The translations under genes were made by a program, and so were the position numbers. Shown here piece after piece: positions 1-5,923 of a stretch of DNA of 6,544 nt. The notes below the pieces were generated by a model. The model had not been told where the DNA came from. It was given only the letters and a program-made list of their open reading frames with translations, and did not search any database. Origin of the DNA: Bacillota bacterium (GTDB taxonomy: Bacteria; Bacillota_B; Desulfitobacteriia; Desulfitobacteriales; Desulfitobacteriaceae); NCBI GenBank assembly GCA_021779415.1, contig JAJYAS010000200.1, positions 1-6,544 on the forward strand, read 5' to 3'. Each line of letters opens with the position of its first letter. Position 1 is the stretch's first letter.

Positions 1-315
1 ATTCGCGTGGAGTTGAAAGATCCTCGGATTGGTTTTGTAACGCTGACAAGTGTGGATGTTGCGGATGATTTAGCGCACGCAAAAGTGTATGTTAGCGTTC
101 TAGGCACTGAGGATGAAGGAAAAGCATCCTTGGAAGCCTTGAATCGTGCTGCGGGGTTTGTGCGAAGTGAAATCGGCAAGCGTATACGACTCCGACATGT
201 ACCGGCTATCGTTTTCAAGTACGATCCTTCCATTCAACATGGTGCACACATTGCGAAATTGTTACGAGATGTTGGAGTTTCCGATGATTCGAGTAAGGAT
301 GAATCTCATGAATAA
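1..315 (+). CDS. rbfA: Ribosome-binding factor A, 5'-truncated by window edge
   Basis: RbfA is a small cytoplasmic KH-type protein that binds the 30S subunit and helps late 16S rRNA maturation, notably in cold adaptation. The reading frame is open from base 1 (IRVELKDPRIGFVTLTSVDV) and 104 residues are visible. RbfA is usually about 115-120 residues, so roughly 15-20 N-terminal residues lie upstream; the GTG at base 7 is an internal valine and not the start. Family signatures seen are KDPRIGFVT, the DLAHAKVYVSVLG strand, the helix-kink-helix AAGFVRSEIG typical of this KH variant, and the C-terminal VPAIVFKYDPSIQHG stretch. The tail is acidic and Ser/Asp-rich (DDSSKDESHE). The stop codon (313-315) lies inside the start of the next gene, pointing to translational coupling. 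Assignment is secure; only the 5' end is missing. Confidence 0.95.
   Translation: MRVELKDPRIGFVTLTSVDVADDLAHAKVYVSVLGTEDEGKASLEALNRAAGFVRSEIGKRIRLRHVPAIVFKYDPSIQHGAHIAKLLRDVGVSDDSSKDESHE
295..299 (+). promoter_or_regulatory. Ribosome binding site deciding the nrnA start
   Basis: AAGGA lies inside the last codons of rbfA, 8 nt before ATG 308. The alternative ATG at 299 overlaps this site itself, so it supports 308 as the start and suggests coupling to rbfA translation. Confidence 0.6.
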
Positions 316-1294
316 TGAAAATTCACCTGTGGAAGAAATGATTGAAGTGTTAAGAAAAGCGCCAAAGGTGGCGCTTTTCTCCCATGTATCACCTGATGGG
401 GACTGTATTGGATCCATGTTGGCGTTGGGTCTGGCTCTTGAAAAATTAGGAAAAGAAGTCTCCTTTTATAATCCAGATCCAGTGCCAAGCAATTTGAGAT
501 TTTTACCTTCTGCATCCCGTATCAGTCGAGAGCTGCCTAATCCTTCGCCACAAACCTGGATGTTTCTGGACTGTACGGACCTTCAACGAGTTCATCTCGC
601 TGCGTCTCAAATTCCTAGTGAGACTACGGTTCTTAACTTGGATCACCACATCTCCAATCAGTTCTTTGGGAACTTGAATTGGGTCGATGCCCAAGCCTGC
701 GCTTGTGGAGAACTTGCAGTGACCTTGATTAGCCAGCTGGGTATAGAAATAGATAGAGATATGGCCACTAATCTATACACTGCGATTGTGACGGATTCGG
801 GCTGTTTTCAATATAGTAATACGACTGCGCAAACCCATCGTTTGACCGCAGAACTACTCGACACAGGTCTTGATTTATCAGGAATCCATCATAATCTCTT
901 CGATCAAAAGCCTTTGGCTCAGCTGAGATTACTGCAATATGCTTTGGACAGTTTAGAAATCCATGCAGAAGGTCAGTTAGCGATCATGAGCCTGAGTATA
1001 GAGGATTTCCAAAAAAGTGGTGCAGCCCAAGAATTGAGTGAGGGACTGGTTAATCACATCCGGAGTATCGCGGGTGTTGAGGTGGCAGTCCTACTTAAAG
1101 AGGTGGGACCTCAAGAGATCAAAGGGGGGCTTCGCTCTAATCAATGGCTGAATGTCAATGAGATTGCTGCCCAATTTGGTGGAGGAGGGCACAAACGTGC
1201 TGCTGGATGCTCCTTGGGAGTCCCTATGACTGAAGCCAAACAAAGCATAAGGAGAGCGATTGAGGAGGCGTTAAGGCTTGGAAGGGATCATTAA
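308..1294 (+). CDS. nrnA: DHH/DHHA1 phosphoesterase, NrnA-type oligoribonuclease / pAp phosphatase
   Basis: This is a predicted cytoplasmic Mn-dependent phosphoesterase. Characterised relatives (NrnA) degrade 2-5-nt RNAs to mononucleotides and dephosphorylate 3'-phosphoadenosine 5'-phosphate. The protein is 328 residues, normal for the family. The N-terminal DHH domain has SHVSPDGDCIGS (metal ligands D30 and D32), LDCTD (about 87-91), the DHH triad at 112-114 and VTDSGCFQYSNTT (about 161-173). The C-terminal DHHA1 domain has the substrate-binding glycine motif GGGGHKRAAG at 291-300. All key residues look intact. I chose ATG 308 because AAGGA at 295-299 sits 8 nt ahead of it and homology starts just after; in-frame ATGs at 299 and further upstream fall within rbfA with poorer spacing. 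It overlaps rbfA by 8 nt and truB by 17 nt. A role finishing the products of PNPase, encoded downstream, is an inference. Related DHH enzymes that cleave pApA or pGpG cannot be excluded on sequence alone. Confidence 0.9.
   Translation: MNNENSPVEEMIEVLRKAPKVALFSHVSPDGDCIGSMLALGLALEKLGKEVSFYNPDPVPSNLRFLPSASRISRELPNPSPQTWMFLDCTDLQRVHLAASQIPSETTVLNLDHHISNQFFGNLNWVDAQACACGELAVTLISQLGIEIDRDMATNLYTAIVTDSGCFQYSNTTAQTHRLTAELLDTGLDLSGIHHNLFDQKPLAQLRLLQYALDSLEIHAEGQLAIMSLSIEDFQKSGAAQELSEGLVNHIRSIAGVEVAVLLKEVGPQEIKGGLRSNQWLNVNEIAAQFGGGGHKRAAGCSLGVPMTEAKQSIRRAIEEALRLGRDH
353..380 (+). repeat. Perfect 12-bp inverted repeat, terminator-like hairpin inside nrnA
   Basis: Bases 353-364 (AGAAAAGCGCCA) are the exact reverse complement of 369-380 (TGGCGCTTTTCT), separated by the 4-nt loop AAGG. 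The loop-proximal half is the GC-rich GCGCCA/TGGCGC stem, and its 3' arm runs directly into TTTTCT. This is the shape of a bidirectional intrinsic terminator (A-tract, stem, T-tract). It lies 45 nt downstream of the nrnA start and covers codons 16-25 (RKAPKVALFS). The structure is seen directly; any effect on transcription or translation is inference. It might simply be tolerated by the codons present. Confidence 0.6.
1262..1268 (+). promoter_or_regulatory. Strong ribosome binding site for the TTG start of truB
   Basis: GAGGAGG, located within the last codons of nrnA, sits 9 nt before TTG 1278. No ATG or GTG with a comparable site is nearby, and family homology begins right at this TTG, so the site fixes the start. 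Confidence 0.85.
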
Positions 1295-2162
1295 TGTCCT
1301 CAAACCACCAGGGATGACCTCTTCAGATGTGGTTGTCTGGATGCGGAGAATCTTAAATACTAAAAAAATCGGACATACAGGAACGCTTGATCCCGGGGTG
1401 GCTGGTGTGTTGCCCCTTTGTGTAGGTAAGGGGACACGTCTAGCAGAATACATAACAGAGCAGGGGAAAGCGTATCGTGCCGAGGTGACGTTTGGAGTGA
1501 CAACAGATACGCAGGATTCATACGGGAAAGTGACTCAAGTAAGTTCACCGAACTGTGGACAAAGTGACTTAGAACAGGTGTTACCAAGCTTTACGGGCAA
1601 AATTACACAAATTCCTCCCATGTACTCCGCAGTTCGAAAAGAGGGTAAGCACCTTTATGAATATGCTCGGCAAGGAATAGCTATTGAGAGAACGTCGCGT
1701 GACGTGTCTATCTATCAGTTAAAGCTGGTAAAGTGGGACGAAGGAGAGTTCCCTAGGGCGATTTTGGACATAGAGTGTTCAAAAGGGACCTACATTCGCA
1801 CGCTATGTCATGATCTTGGAGAAGCATTGGGTTTTGGTGCGCACATGTCTTATTTATTGCGTGTTCGCTCTGGTCCTTTCAAGCTCCAAGAGAGTTGGAC
1901 CCTTGAAGAGATTGAAGAAGCGGTGCGCAAGTCAACCTATCCCTTTTTGCTTCCGCTTACTGCGGGGGTTGAGCTTCCTCGGGTGGTCTTATCAGCTATT
2001 CGCGCCAAGGCGTTTAAGCATGGTTTGCCGACGAGGCGAGAATTGATCGAGACCTTAACCGAAGGACAGGAACCGTATGTTCAGGTGATAGAGGACGGAG
2101 AATTGATCGGAATTGGGGTTTGGCGTGAGCAAAGTCTTTTTCCGCATAAGGTTTTTGGATAA
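1278..2162 (+). CDS. truB: tRNA pseudouridine(55) synthase
   Basis: TruB isomerises U55 to pseudouridine in the T-loop of nearly all tRNAs and also acts as a tRNA-folding chaperone. The protein is 294 residues, typical for the bacterial family. It opens with the family N-terminus (GIINVLKPPGMTSSDVV). The catalytic aspartate is D38 in GHTGTLDPGVAGVLPL. Y66 (KAYRAEV) matches the conserved active-site tyrosine. Further hallmarks are QIPPMYSAVRKEGKHLYEYA (111-130) and CSKGTYIRTLCHDLG (167-181). The last roughly 65 residues form the small C-terminal PUA-like domain (VQVIEDGELIGIGVW). Translation starts at TTG with a strong GAGGAGG 9 nt upstream, and the start lies 17 nt inside nrnA, so the two genes are probably translationally coupled. 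ribF follows after 17 nt. No missing residues were noticed. Confidence 0.96.
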   Translation: MEGIINVLKPPGMTSSDVVVWMRRILNTKKIGHTGTLDPGVAGVLPLCVGKGTRLAEYITEQGKAYRAEVTFGVTTDTQDSYGKVTQVSSPNCGQSDLEQVLPSFTGKITQIPPMYSAVRKEGKHLYEYARQGIAIERTSRDVSIYQLKLVKWDEGEFPRAILDIECSKGTYIRTLCHDLGEALGFGAHMSYLLRVRSGPFKLQESWTLEEIEEAVRKSTYPFLLPLTAGVELPRVVLSAIRAKAFKHGLPTRRELIETLTEGQEPYVQVIEDGELIGIGVWREQSLFPHKVFG

Positions 2163-2179
2163 TTTAGGAGGTCAAATCG

Positions 2180-3106
2180 GTGCAAGTTCTAACAAGTCTG
2201 CCTATAGAAACTAAAGAACCCTGTGTCATAGCGTTAGGTAATTTCGATGGAGTACATCTCGGTCACCGGCGCTTACTTGAACATGGATTAGGACAAGCAA
2301 AACGATTAGGGGTGGGACTTGACGTATTGATCTTTGAGCCTCACCCTCTAAAAGTGTTATTTCCAGAACGCGGAGTTCAGTTGCTGTCCACAACTCAAGA
2401 GCGTCTGCTTCAAATGGAAGAGATCGGAGTGCGTAAGGTCTATCTTTTGCCCTTTACACGAGAGATGGCGAACACGTCACCAGAACAGTTTGTAGAGGAA
2501 ATTCTGCTTCCTCTTGGGGTAATTCATGTGGTAGTTGGTTTTAATTATTCCTTTGGTGCCCATGGGAAAGGAAATCCCGAGCTAATTCGGACTTTAGGAC
2601 ATAAGCATGGGTTTGGAGTTAGCGTTCTACAGGCGCAAGTGATGGATGGGTTGATCATTTCCTCAAGCAGTATTCGCAAAGCATTACTTCACGGGGATAT
2701 CTCCTTAGCCAAGTCTCTCCTTGGCCGGTCGCCTTGCCTAAGCGGGACGGTGGTACATGGAGAAGAACGCGGGCGTCAGCTGGGGTATCCCACAGCGAAC
2801 ATTCTCCCTCCAGAAGACTTACTCATTCCGAAACGAGGGGTCTATGCAGTCTGGGCCACCTTAGAGGGTAAACGTGTGCTTGGTATGATGAACATTGGGA
2901 TGAAACCAACCTTTCATGATCTGTATGGCACAATAGTAGAAATCCATTTCTTTAATTTTGACGGAAATCTGTATGATCGTGAGATCACAGTCTCTATCGA
3001 AGAGCGGTTGCGTGATGAACGTAAGTTTAACGGAATTAACGAACTCTTGTTCCAGTTAAAGAAAGATAAATTTGAAGCTGAAGATCTTTTGCGCGGAATC
3101 GGTTAA
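2180..3106 (+). CDS. ribF: Bifunctional riboflavin kinase / FAD synthetase
   Basis: The enzyme phosphorylates riboflavin to FMN (C-terminal kinase) and adenylylates FMN to FAD (N-terminal nucleotidyltransferase) in the cytoplasm. It is 308 residues, the usual length. The N-terminal domain carries the nucleotidyltransferase motif GNFDGVHLGH at 20-29, EPHPLKVLFP (53-62), VGFNYSFGAHGKGN (119-132) and ISSSSIRKAL (160-169). The kinase domain begins near 183 and shows GRQLGYPTANI (198-208), a GMMNIGMKPTF stretch, and VEIHFFNFDGNLYDREI with the conserved glutamate. Start is GTG 2180, backed by AGGAGG at 2166-2171 with 8-nt spacing. The gene is called ribC in Bacillus subtilis. Only 17 nt separate it from truB, so it is the last gene of the upstream transcription unit. 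No clear intrinsic terminator follows, so readthrough into rpsO is likely. Confidence 0.96.
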   Translation: MQVLTSLPIETKEPCVIALGNFDGVHLGHRRLLEHGLGQAKRLGVGLDVLIFEPHPLKVLFPERGVQLLSTTQERLLQMEEIGVRKVYLLPFTREMANTSPEQFVEEILLPLGVIHVVVGFNYSFGAHGKGNPELIRTLGHKHGFGVSVLQAQVMDGLIISSSSIRKALLHGDISLAKSLLGRSPCLSGTVVHGEERGRQLGYPTANILPPEDLLIPKRGVYAVWATLEGKRVLGMMNIGMKPTFHDLYGTIVEIHFFNFDGNLYDREITVSIEERLRDERKFNGINELLFQLKKDKFEAEDLLRGIG

Positions 3107-3126
3107 GAGCCAAATAGCTGAAGAAC

Positions 3127-3155
3127 TTTACAAATATATTTTTACCATGTATACT
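3127..3155 (+). promoter_or_regulatory. Sigma-A-type promoter for rpsO
   Basis: The -35 box TTTACA (3127-3132) and -10 box TATACT (3150-3155) are each one base from the TTGACA/TATAAT consensus and are separated by exactly 17 nt. The surroundings are AT-rich. The predicted transcription start is near 3162, giving a leader of about 90 nt before rpsO. It lies in the only sizeable gap upstream of rpsO, so rpsO can be transcribed independently of the truB-ribF unit. Confidence 0.75.
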
Positions 3156-3161
3156 ATTTTA

Positions 3162-3252
3162 GAAATCTAATAGGACCCACTGACTCGGATTGACGAAGTT
3201 TCCAACGTCGACCTGGGCAGTTGGGATTTTAAAAAAACGGGGGAAAACAATC
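3162..3252 (+). promoter_or_regulatory. Structured rpsO leader, candidate S15 autoregulatory RNA
   Basis: The leader folds into a long, bulged hairpin. CCCACTG (3176-3182) pairs with CAGTTGGG (3218-3225) with one bulge. CTCGG (3184-3188) pairs with CCTGGG (3212-3217) with one bulge and one wobble. TTGACG (3190-3195) pairs with CGTCGA (3206-3211), including one U-G wobble beside a G-C pair. The apical loop TTTCC (3199-3203) is exactly complementary to GGAAA (3242-3246), which overlaps the Shine-Dalgarno tract GGGGG (3239-3243). That would form a pseudoknot masking the ribosome binding site. S15 is known to repress its own mRNA by binding leader structures in E. coli and several other bacteria. 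The pairing is seen directly; S15 binding here is inference. Confidence 0.5.
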
Positions 3253-3519
3253 ATGATGACACCTGAGAGAAAACAAGAGATTATTCTAAAGCATGCCCAA
3301 CACGAAGGGGACACTGGATCTCCAGAAGTGCAAATTGCGCTTCTTACGGAACGGATTACCTATTTGACAGAACACTTTAAAACCCATAAGAAAGATCATC
3401 ATTCACGTCGTGGTCTTTTGAAAATGGTTGGTTCACGCCGTGCCTTGCTCACTTATCTAAAGAATGTAAGTGTTGATCGTTATCGTAATATTGTTGCTGA
3501 ACTTGGCCTGCGTAAGTAA
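3253..3519 (+). CDS. rpsO: 30S ribosomal protein S15
   Basis: S15 is a primary 16S rRNA-binding protein that recognises the three-way junction of helices 20-22 in the central domain. It nucleates platform assembly and contributes to an intersubunit bridge. The product has 88 residues, the usual length. Seen are [10 protein letters not shown] (20-29), the near-invariant [16 protein letters not shown] (45-60) with the RNA-contacting residues H41, D48 and S51, and the C-terminal ELGLRK. Two consecutive ATG codons (3253, 3256) are possible starts. I chose 3253 because GGGGG at 3239-3243 is then 9 nt away. The frame is open further upstream to a TTG at 3190, but that region is the structured leader and matches no S15 sequence. 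The gene has its own promoter and terminator and is probably autoregulated through its leader. Confidence 0.97.
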   Translation: MMTPERKQEIILKHAQHEGDTGSPEVQIALLTERITYLTEHFKTHKKDHHSRRGLLKMVGSRRALLTYLKNVSVDRYRNIVAELGLRK

Positions 3520-3541
3520 TACGAGAAATGGTCAACGAAAC

Positions 3542-3575
3542 AAGCGGATCTTAAGGGATCCGCTTTTAGTTTTCA
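3542..3575 (+). terminator. Intrinsic terminator after rpsO
   Basis: AAGCGGATC (3542-3550) and GATCCGCTT (3557-3565) form a perfect 9-bp stem with the 6-nt loop TTAAGG. It is followed by the T-rich TTAGTTTTCATT tract. It starts 22 nt after the rpsO stop codon. The T tract is broken by AG, so termination may be partial and allow some readthrough to pnp. Confidence 0.85.
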
Positions 3576-3718
3576 TTAAAATACTGATAGTTGGGCTTCA
3601 AATCTCAAGATTATTCTCAAGTTTAGTTTTTTTATGCAAATTGCAGGAAATAATAAGAATATGTCGAAGAGAAAACAAGTTAAGAAGAAGGATTGAAACG
3701 ATTTAAGGAGGTTCCATT
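3576..3718 (+). promoter_or_regulatory. AT-rich pnp leader region without a clear promoter
   Basis: This stretch between the rpsO terminator and pnp is AT-rich, with a T7 run at 3627-3633 and a short direct repeat TCTCAAG (3603-3609 and 3615-3621). I could not find a convincing -35/-10 pair; TTGGGC (3591) with TATTCT (3612) has only 15-nt spacing. The region ends in a strong ribosome binding site AAGGAGGT (3705-3712), 6 nt before the GTG start of pnp. Transcription of pnp must come from an unrecognised promoter here or from readthrough of the terminator. Confidence 0.4.
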
Positions 3719-5842
3719 GTGAAACAGGAAATACTTGAAAAGTCACTCTCGGTTGGTGGGAGAACGATGACTTTCCAAACTGGCAAAATTGCTAAACAAG
3801 CGGGAGGCTCAGTTTTTCTCCGGTATGGAGACACGGTGGTTTCAGCGTTTGCGACGTGCAGCGCGGCGCCACGGGAGGGAATAGATTTTTTCCCTTTAAC
3901 AGTAGAGTTTGAGGAACGCATGTATGCCGCTGGTAAAATCCCAGGGGGATTTATTAAACGGGAAGGAAGGCCAAGTGAGAAGGCTACCTTATCCGCACGT
4001 TTAATTGATCGACCAGTTCGTCCGTTGTTTCCGGAAGGATTTCGTAATGATGTCCAAGTGGTTACCGTCGTAATGTCCGTGGATCAGGATTGTGCGACAG
4101 ATATTACGGCAATTAATGCGGCATCTGCAGCTTTAACGATATCGAATATTCCCTTCGAAGGTCCGATTGCGGCCGTTACGGTAGGACTTATCGACTCTGA
4201 ATTTGTCATTAATCCCACCATTGAACAAGCGGCCAAAAGTCTTCTGCTTCTTACTGTAGCAGGAACAGAAGAAGCTGTTATGATGGTGGAAGCCAGTGCC
4301 CATGAAGTACCCGAGGATCAAATCTTGGAAGCAATTATGTTTGGGCATGCGGAAATTAAAAAGATTGCCAAGTTTATTGCGGAGTATCGTCAGGAAGCTC
4401 TGCAGAGGGGATTGGCCAAAGATAAGCTCGAGATACAAAATGTCAAAGTTCAGGATCGTATGGCAGAAGCTGTTAAAGCCTATACATACAGTAAATTAGA
4501 TGCCGCTGTCCGTGTAGAGGAGAAAAAGGCACGGGAAGCTGCGATTGACGCAGTTAAGGCAGAGGCCCTAAGTTATTTTGAAGCTGAGTTCCCCGATGAT
4601 GCAAAAACAATCAAGGGGATGCTCGAAGACCTAGTGCACCTGATTGTGCGCAAATTGATTACAGACGAGCATATTCGTCCGGACGGTCGGGCCGTCGATG
4701 AAGTTCGTCCGATCACGGTCGAAGTGGGAATTTTACCACGCACGCATGGGACGGGCCTCTTTACCAGAGGGCAAACTCAGGTCTTAACGGTAACGACACT
4801 GGGGGCTGCTAATGATGAGCAAATTTTAGATGGTTTGGGTCTTGAACGGTCCAAGCGCTATATTCATCATTACAATTTTCCACCCTACAGTGTTGGGGAA
4901 ACCCGACCGATGCGTGGGCCAGGACGTCGGGAGATCGGGCATGGCGCTTTAGCTGAAAGAGCTTTGCTCCCTGTTTTACCTGATGAAAACGAGTTTCCTT
5001 ATACGATTCGTTTGGTTTCGGAAGTCTTGGAATCCAATGGATCAAGTTCAATGGCTTCAGTTTGTGGCAGTACCCTTTCCATGATGGATGCAGGAGTTCC
5101 TATTTCAGCTCCAGTGGCAGGAGTGGCGATGGGTCTCATCAAGGAAGGAGATCAAATAGCCATTCTGACGGATATCCAGGGCTTAGAAGATCACTTTGGT
5201 GATATGGATTTCAAAGTCGCTGGCACGAGCAAGGGCGTAACAGCCTTGCAGATGGATATAAAAATTAAGGGCGTATCACGCGAGATACTTTTGAAAGCCC
5301 TAACCCAAGCGAAAGCAGGTCGGCTCTTTATTCTGGATAAAATGCTGGCGGTCATGGAAAAGCCCCGTACACAACTATCTTCCTATGCTCCAAGAATTAT
5401 TACGGCGTCGATTCATCCGGATAAAATCCGAGATGTCATTGGACCGGGCGGAAAAACAATTAAGAAAATCATTGAAGAAACGGGAGTCAAGATTGACATC
5501 GAGGATGATGGCCGTGTCTTTATATCTTCGGTCAACGGCGATGGCGGGGATCAGGCCTTGAAAATTATTCAGTCCTTAACTCAGGACGTGGAAGTTGGAA
5601 AAATCTACAAAGGTAAAGTTATGCGGGTCATGGATTTTGGCGCCTTTGTGGAAGTGATCCCTGGAGTGTTGGGACTCAGCGGCAAAGAAGGGCTAGTGCA
5701 TATTTCTCAACTCTCCCATGAACGTGTGGAAAAGGTAGAAGATGTCGTCAAAGTGGGAGATGAGATCTTGGTTAAAGCGACGGCAATCGACAAACAAGGT
5801 CGTTTGAACCTCTCTCGCAAAGAAGCTATGCCAAAAGCTTAA
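3719..5842 (+). CDS. pnp: Polyribonucleotide nucleotidyltransferase (PNPase)
   Basis: PNPase is a trimeric 3'-to-5' exoribonuclease that uses phosphate to release nucleoside diphosphates. It works in mRNA turnover and RNA quality control. At 707 residues it is full length. Domains in order are a first RNase PH core with [12 protein letters not shown] and [14 protein letters not shown], an all-helical linker (about 240-310), a second RNase PH core from about residue 322 ([30 protein letters not shown]), a KH domain with [10 protein letters not shown] (575-584), and an S1 domain from about 627. Catalytic-site matches to E. coli R398/R399, D486 and D492 are R403/R404 ([11 protein letters not shown]), D491 and D497 ([13 protein letters not shown]). 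The S1 domain carries an extra loop of about 6 residues (PGVLGLS, 648-654) before GKEGLVHIS compared with what I recall for B. subtilis. Start is GTG with AAGGAGGT 6 nt upstream. It sits between rpsO and a ylxY-like gene, as in Bacillus. Confidence 0.97.
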   Translation: MKQEILEKSLSVGGRTMTFQTGKIAKQAGGSVFLRYGDTVVSAFATCSAAPREGIDFFPLTVEFEERMYAAGKIPGGFIKREGRPSEKATLSARLIDRPVRPLFPEGFRNDVQVVTVVMSVDQDCATDITAINAASAALTISNIPFEGPIAAVTVGLIDSEFVINPTIEQAAKSLLLLTVAGTEEAVMMVEASAHEVPEDQILEAIMFGHAEIKKIAKFIAEYRQEALQRGLAKDKLEIQNVKVQDRMAEAVKAYTYSKLDAAVRVEEKKAREAAIDAVKAEALSYFEAEFPDDAKTIKGMLEDLVHLIVRKLITDEHIRPDGRAVDEVRPITVEVGILPRTHGTGLFTRGQTQVLTVTTLGAANDEQILDGLGLERSKRYIHHYNFPPYSVGETRPMRGPGRREIGHGALAERALLPVLPDENEFPYTIRLVSEVLESNGSSSMASVCGSTLSMMDAGVPISAPVAGVAMGLIKEGDQIAILTDIQGLEDHFGDMDFKVAGTSKGVTALQMDIKIKGVSREILLKALTQAKAGRLFILDKMLAVMEKPRTQLSSYAPRIITASIHPDKIRDVIGPGGKTIKKIIEETGVKIDIEDDGRVFISSVNGDGGDQALKIIQSLTQDVEVGKIYKGKVMRVMDFGAFVEVIPGVLGLSGKEGLVHISQLSHERVEKVEDVVKVGDEILVKATAIDKQGRLNLSRKEAMPKA

Positions 5843-5880
5843 TTTCAGCTGCAATATAATATCTGTCATGATCAGTCTGT

Positions 5881-5921
5881 GCGTCCTCCTCTTCGCATAA
5901 ATGTAAAAGGAGGGGGGACGC
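5881..5921 (+). promoter_or_regulatory. Hairpin that would mask the RBS of the ylxY-like gene
   Basis: GCGTCCTCCT (5881-5890) can pair over its full 10 nt with GGGGGGACGC (5912-5921), giving eight Watson-Crick pairs and two U-G wobbles around a 21-nt loop. The 3' arm covers the distal part of the ribosome binding site AAGGAGGGGGG (5907-5917) and ends 2 nt before the ATG. There is no T tract after the stem, so this is not an intrinsic terminator for pnp. The pairing is seen; translational control is inference. A purine-rich binding site opposite a pyrimidine-rich stretch can pair by chance. Confidence 0.4.
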
Positions 5922-5923
5922 GA

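Noticed and set aside
146..307. Upstream extension of the nrnA reading frame to ATG 146
   Set aside because: This part lies inside rbfA, has no family similarity, and ATG 308 has a properly spaced AAGGA.
2038..2109. 12-nt direct repeat GAGAATTGATCG (2038-2049 and 2098-2109) in truB
   Set aside because: Both copies encode Glu-Leu-Ile in the same frame in the C-terminal domain, exactly 60 nt apart. It is too short to distinguish from chance and codon preference.
3190..3252. N-terminal extension of S15 from TTG 3190
   Set aside because: The stretch is the structured leader, the TTG lacks a ribosome binding site, and S15 homology starts at the ATG pair at 3253/3256.
3636..3644. Near-palindrome GCAAATTGC in the pnp leader as an operator
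   Set aside because: It is only 4 bp per arm with a 1-nt centre, in AT-rich DNA with no identified promoter to control.
3661..3696. Tiny basic ORF (MSKRKQVKKKD) before pnp as a leader peptide
   Set aside because: It has only 11 codons and a weak AGGA site with about 12-nt spacing. An AAG/AAA-rich stretch arises easily in purine-rich leader DNA, and no attenuator structure is linked to it.
4133..5051. Minus-strand open frames within pnp
   Set aside because: They lie opposite a highly conserved coding sequence, have no recognisable domains and no ribosome binding sites that I could see.
5855..5860. Perfect TATAAT as a promoter for the ylxY-like gene
   Set aside because: No -35-like hexamer is found about 17 nt upstream and no extended -10 TG lies at the right place. 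I saw no clear sporulation sigma-factor match either.
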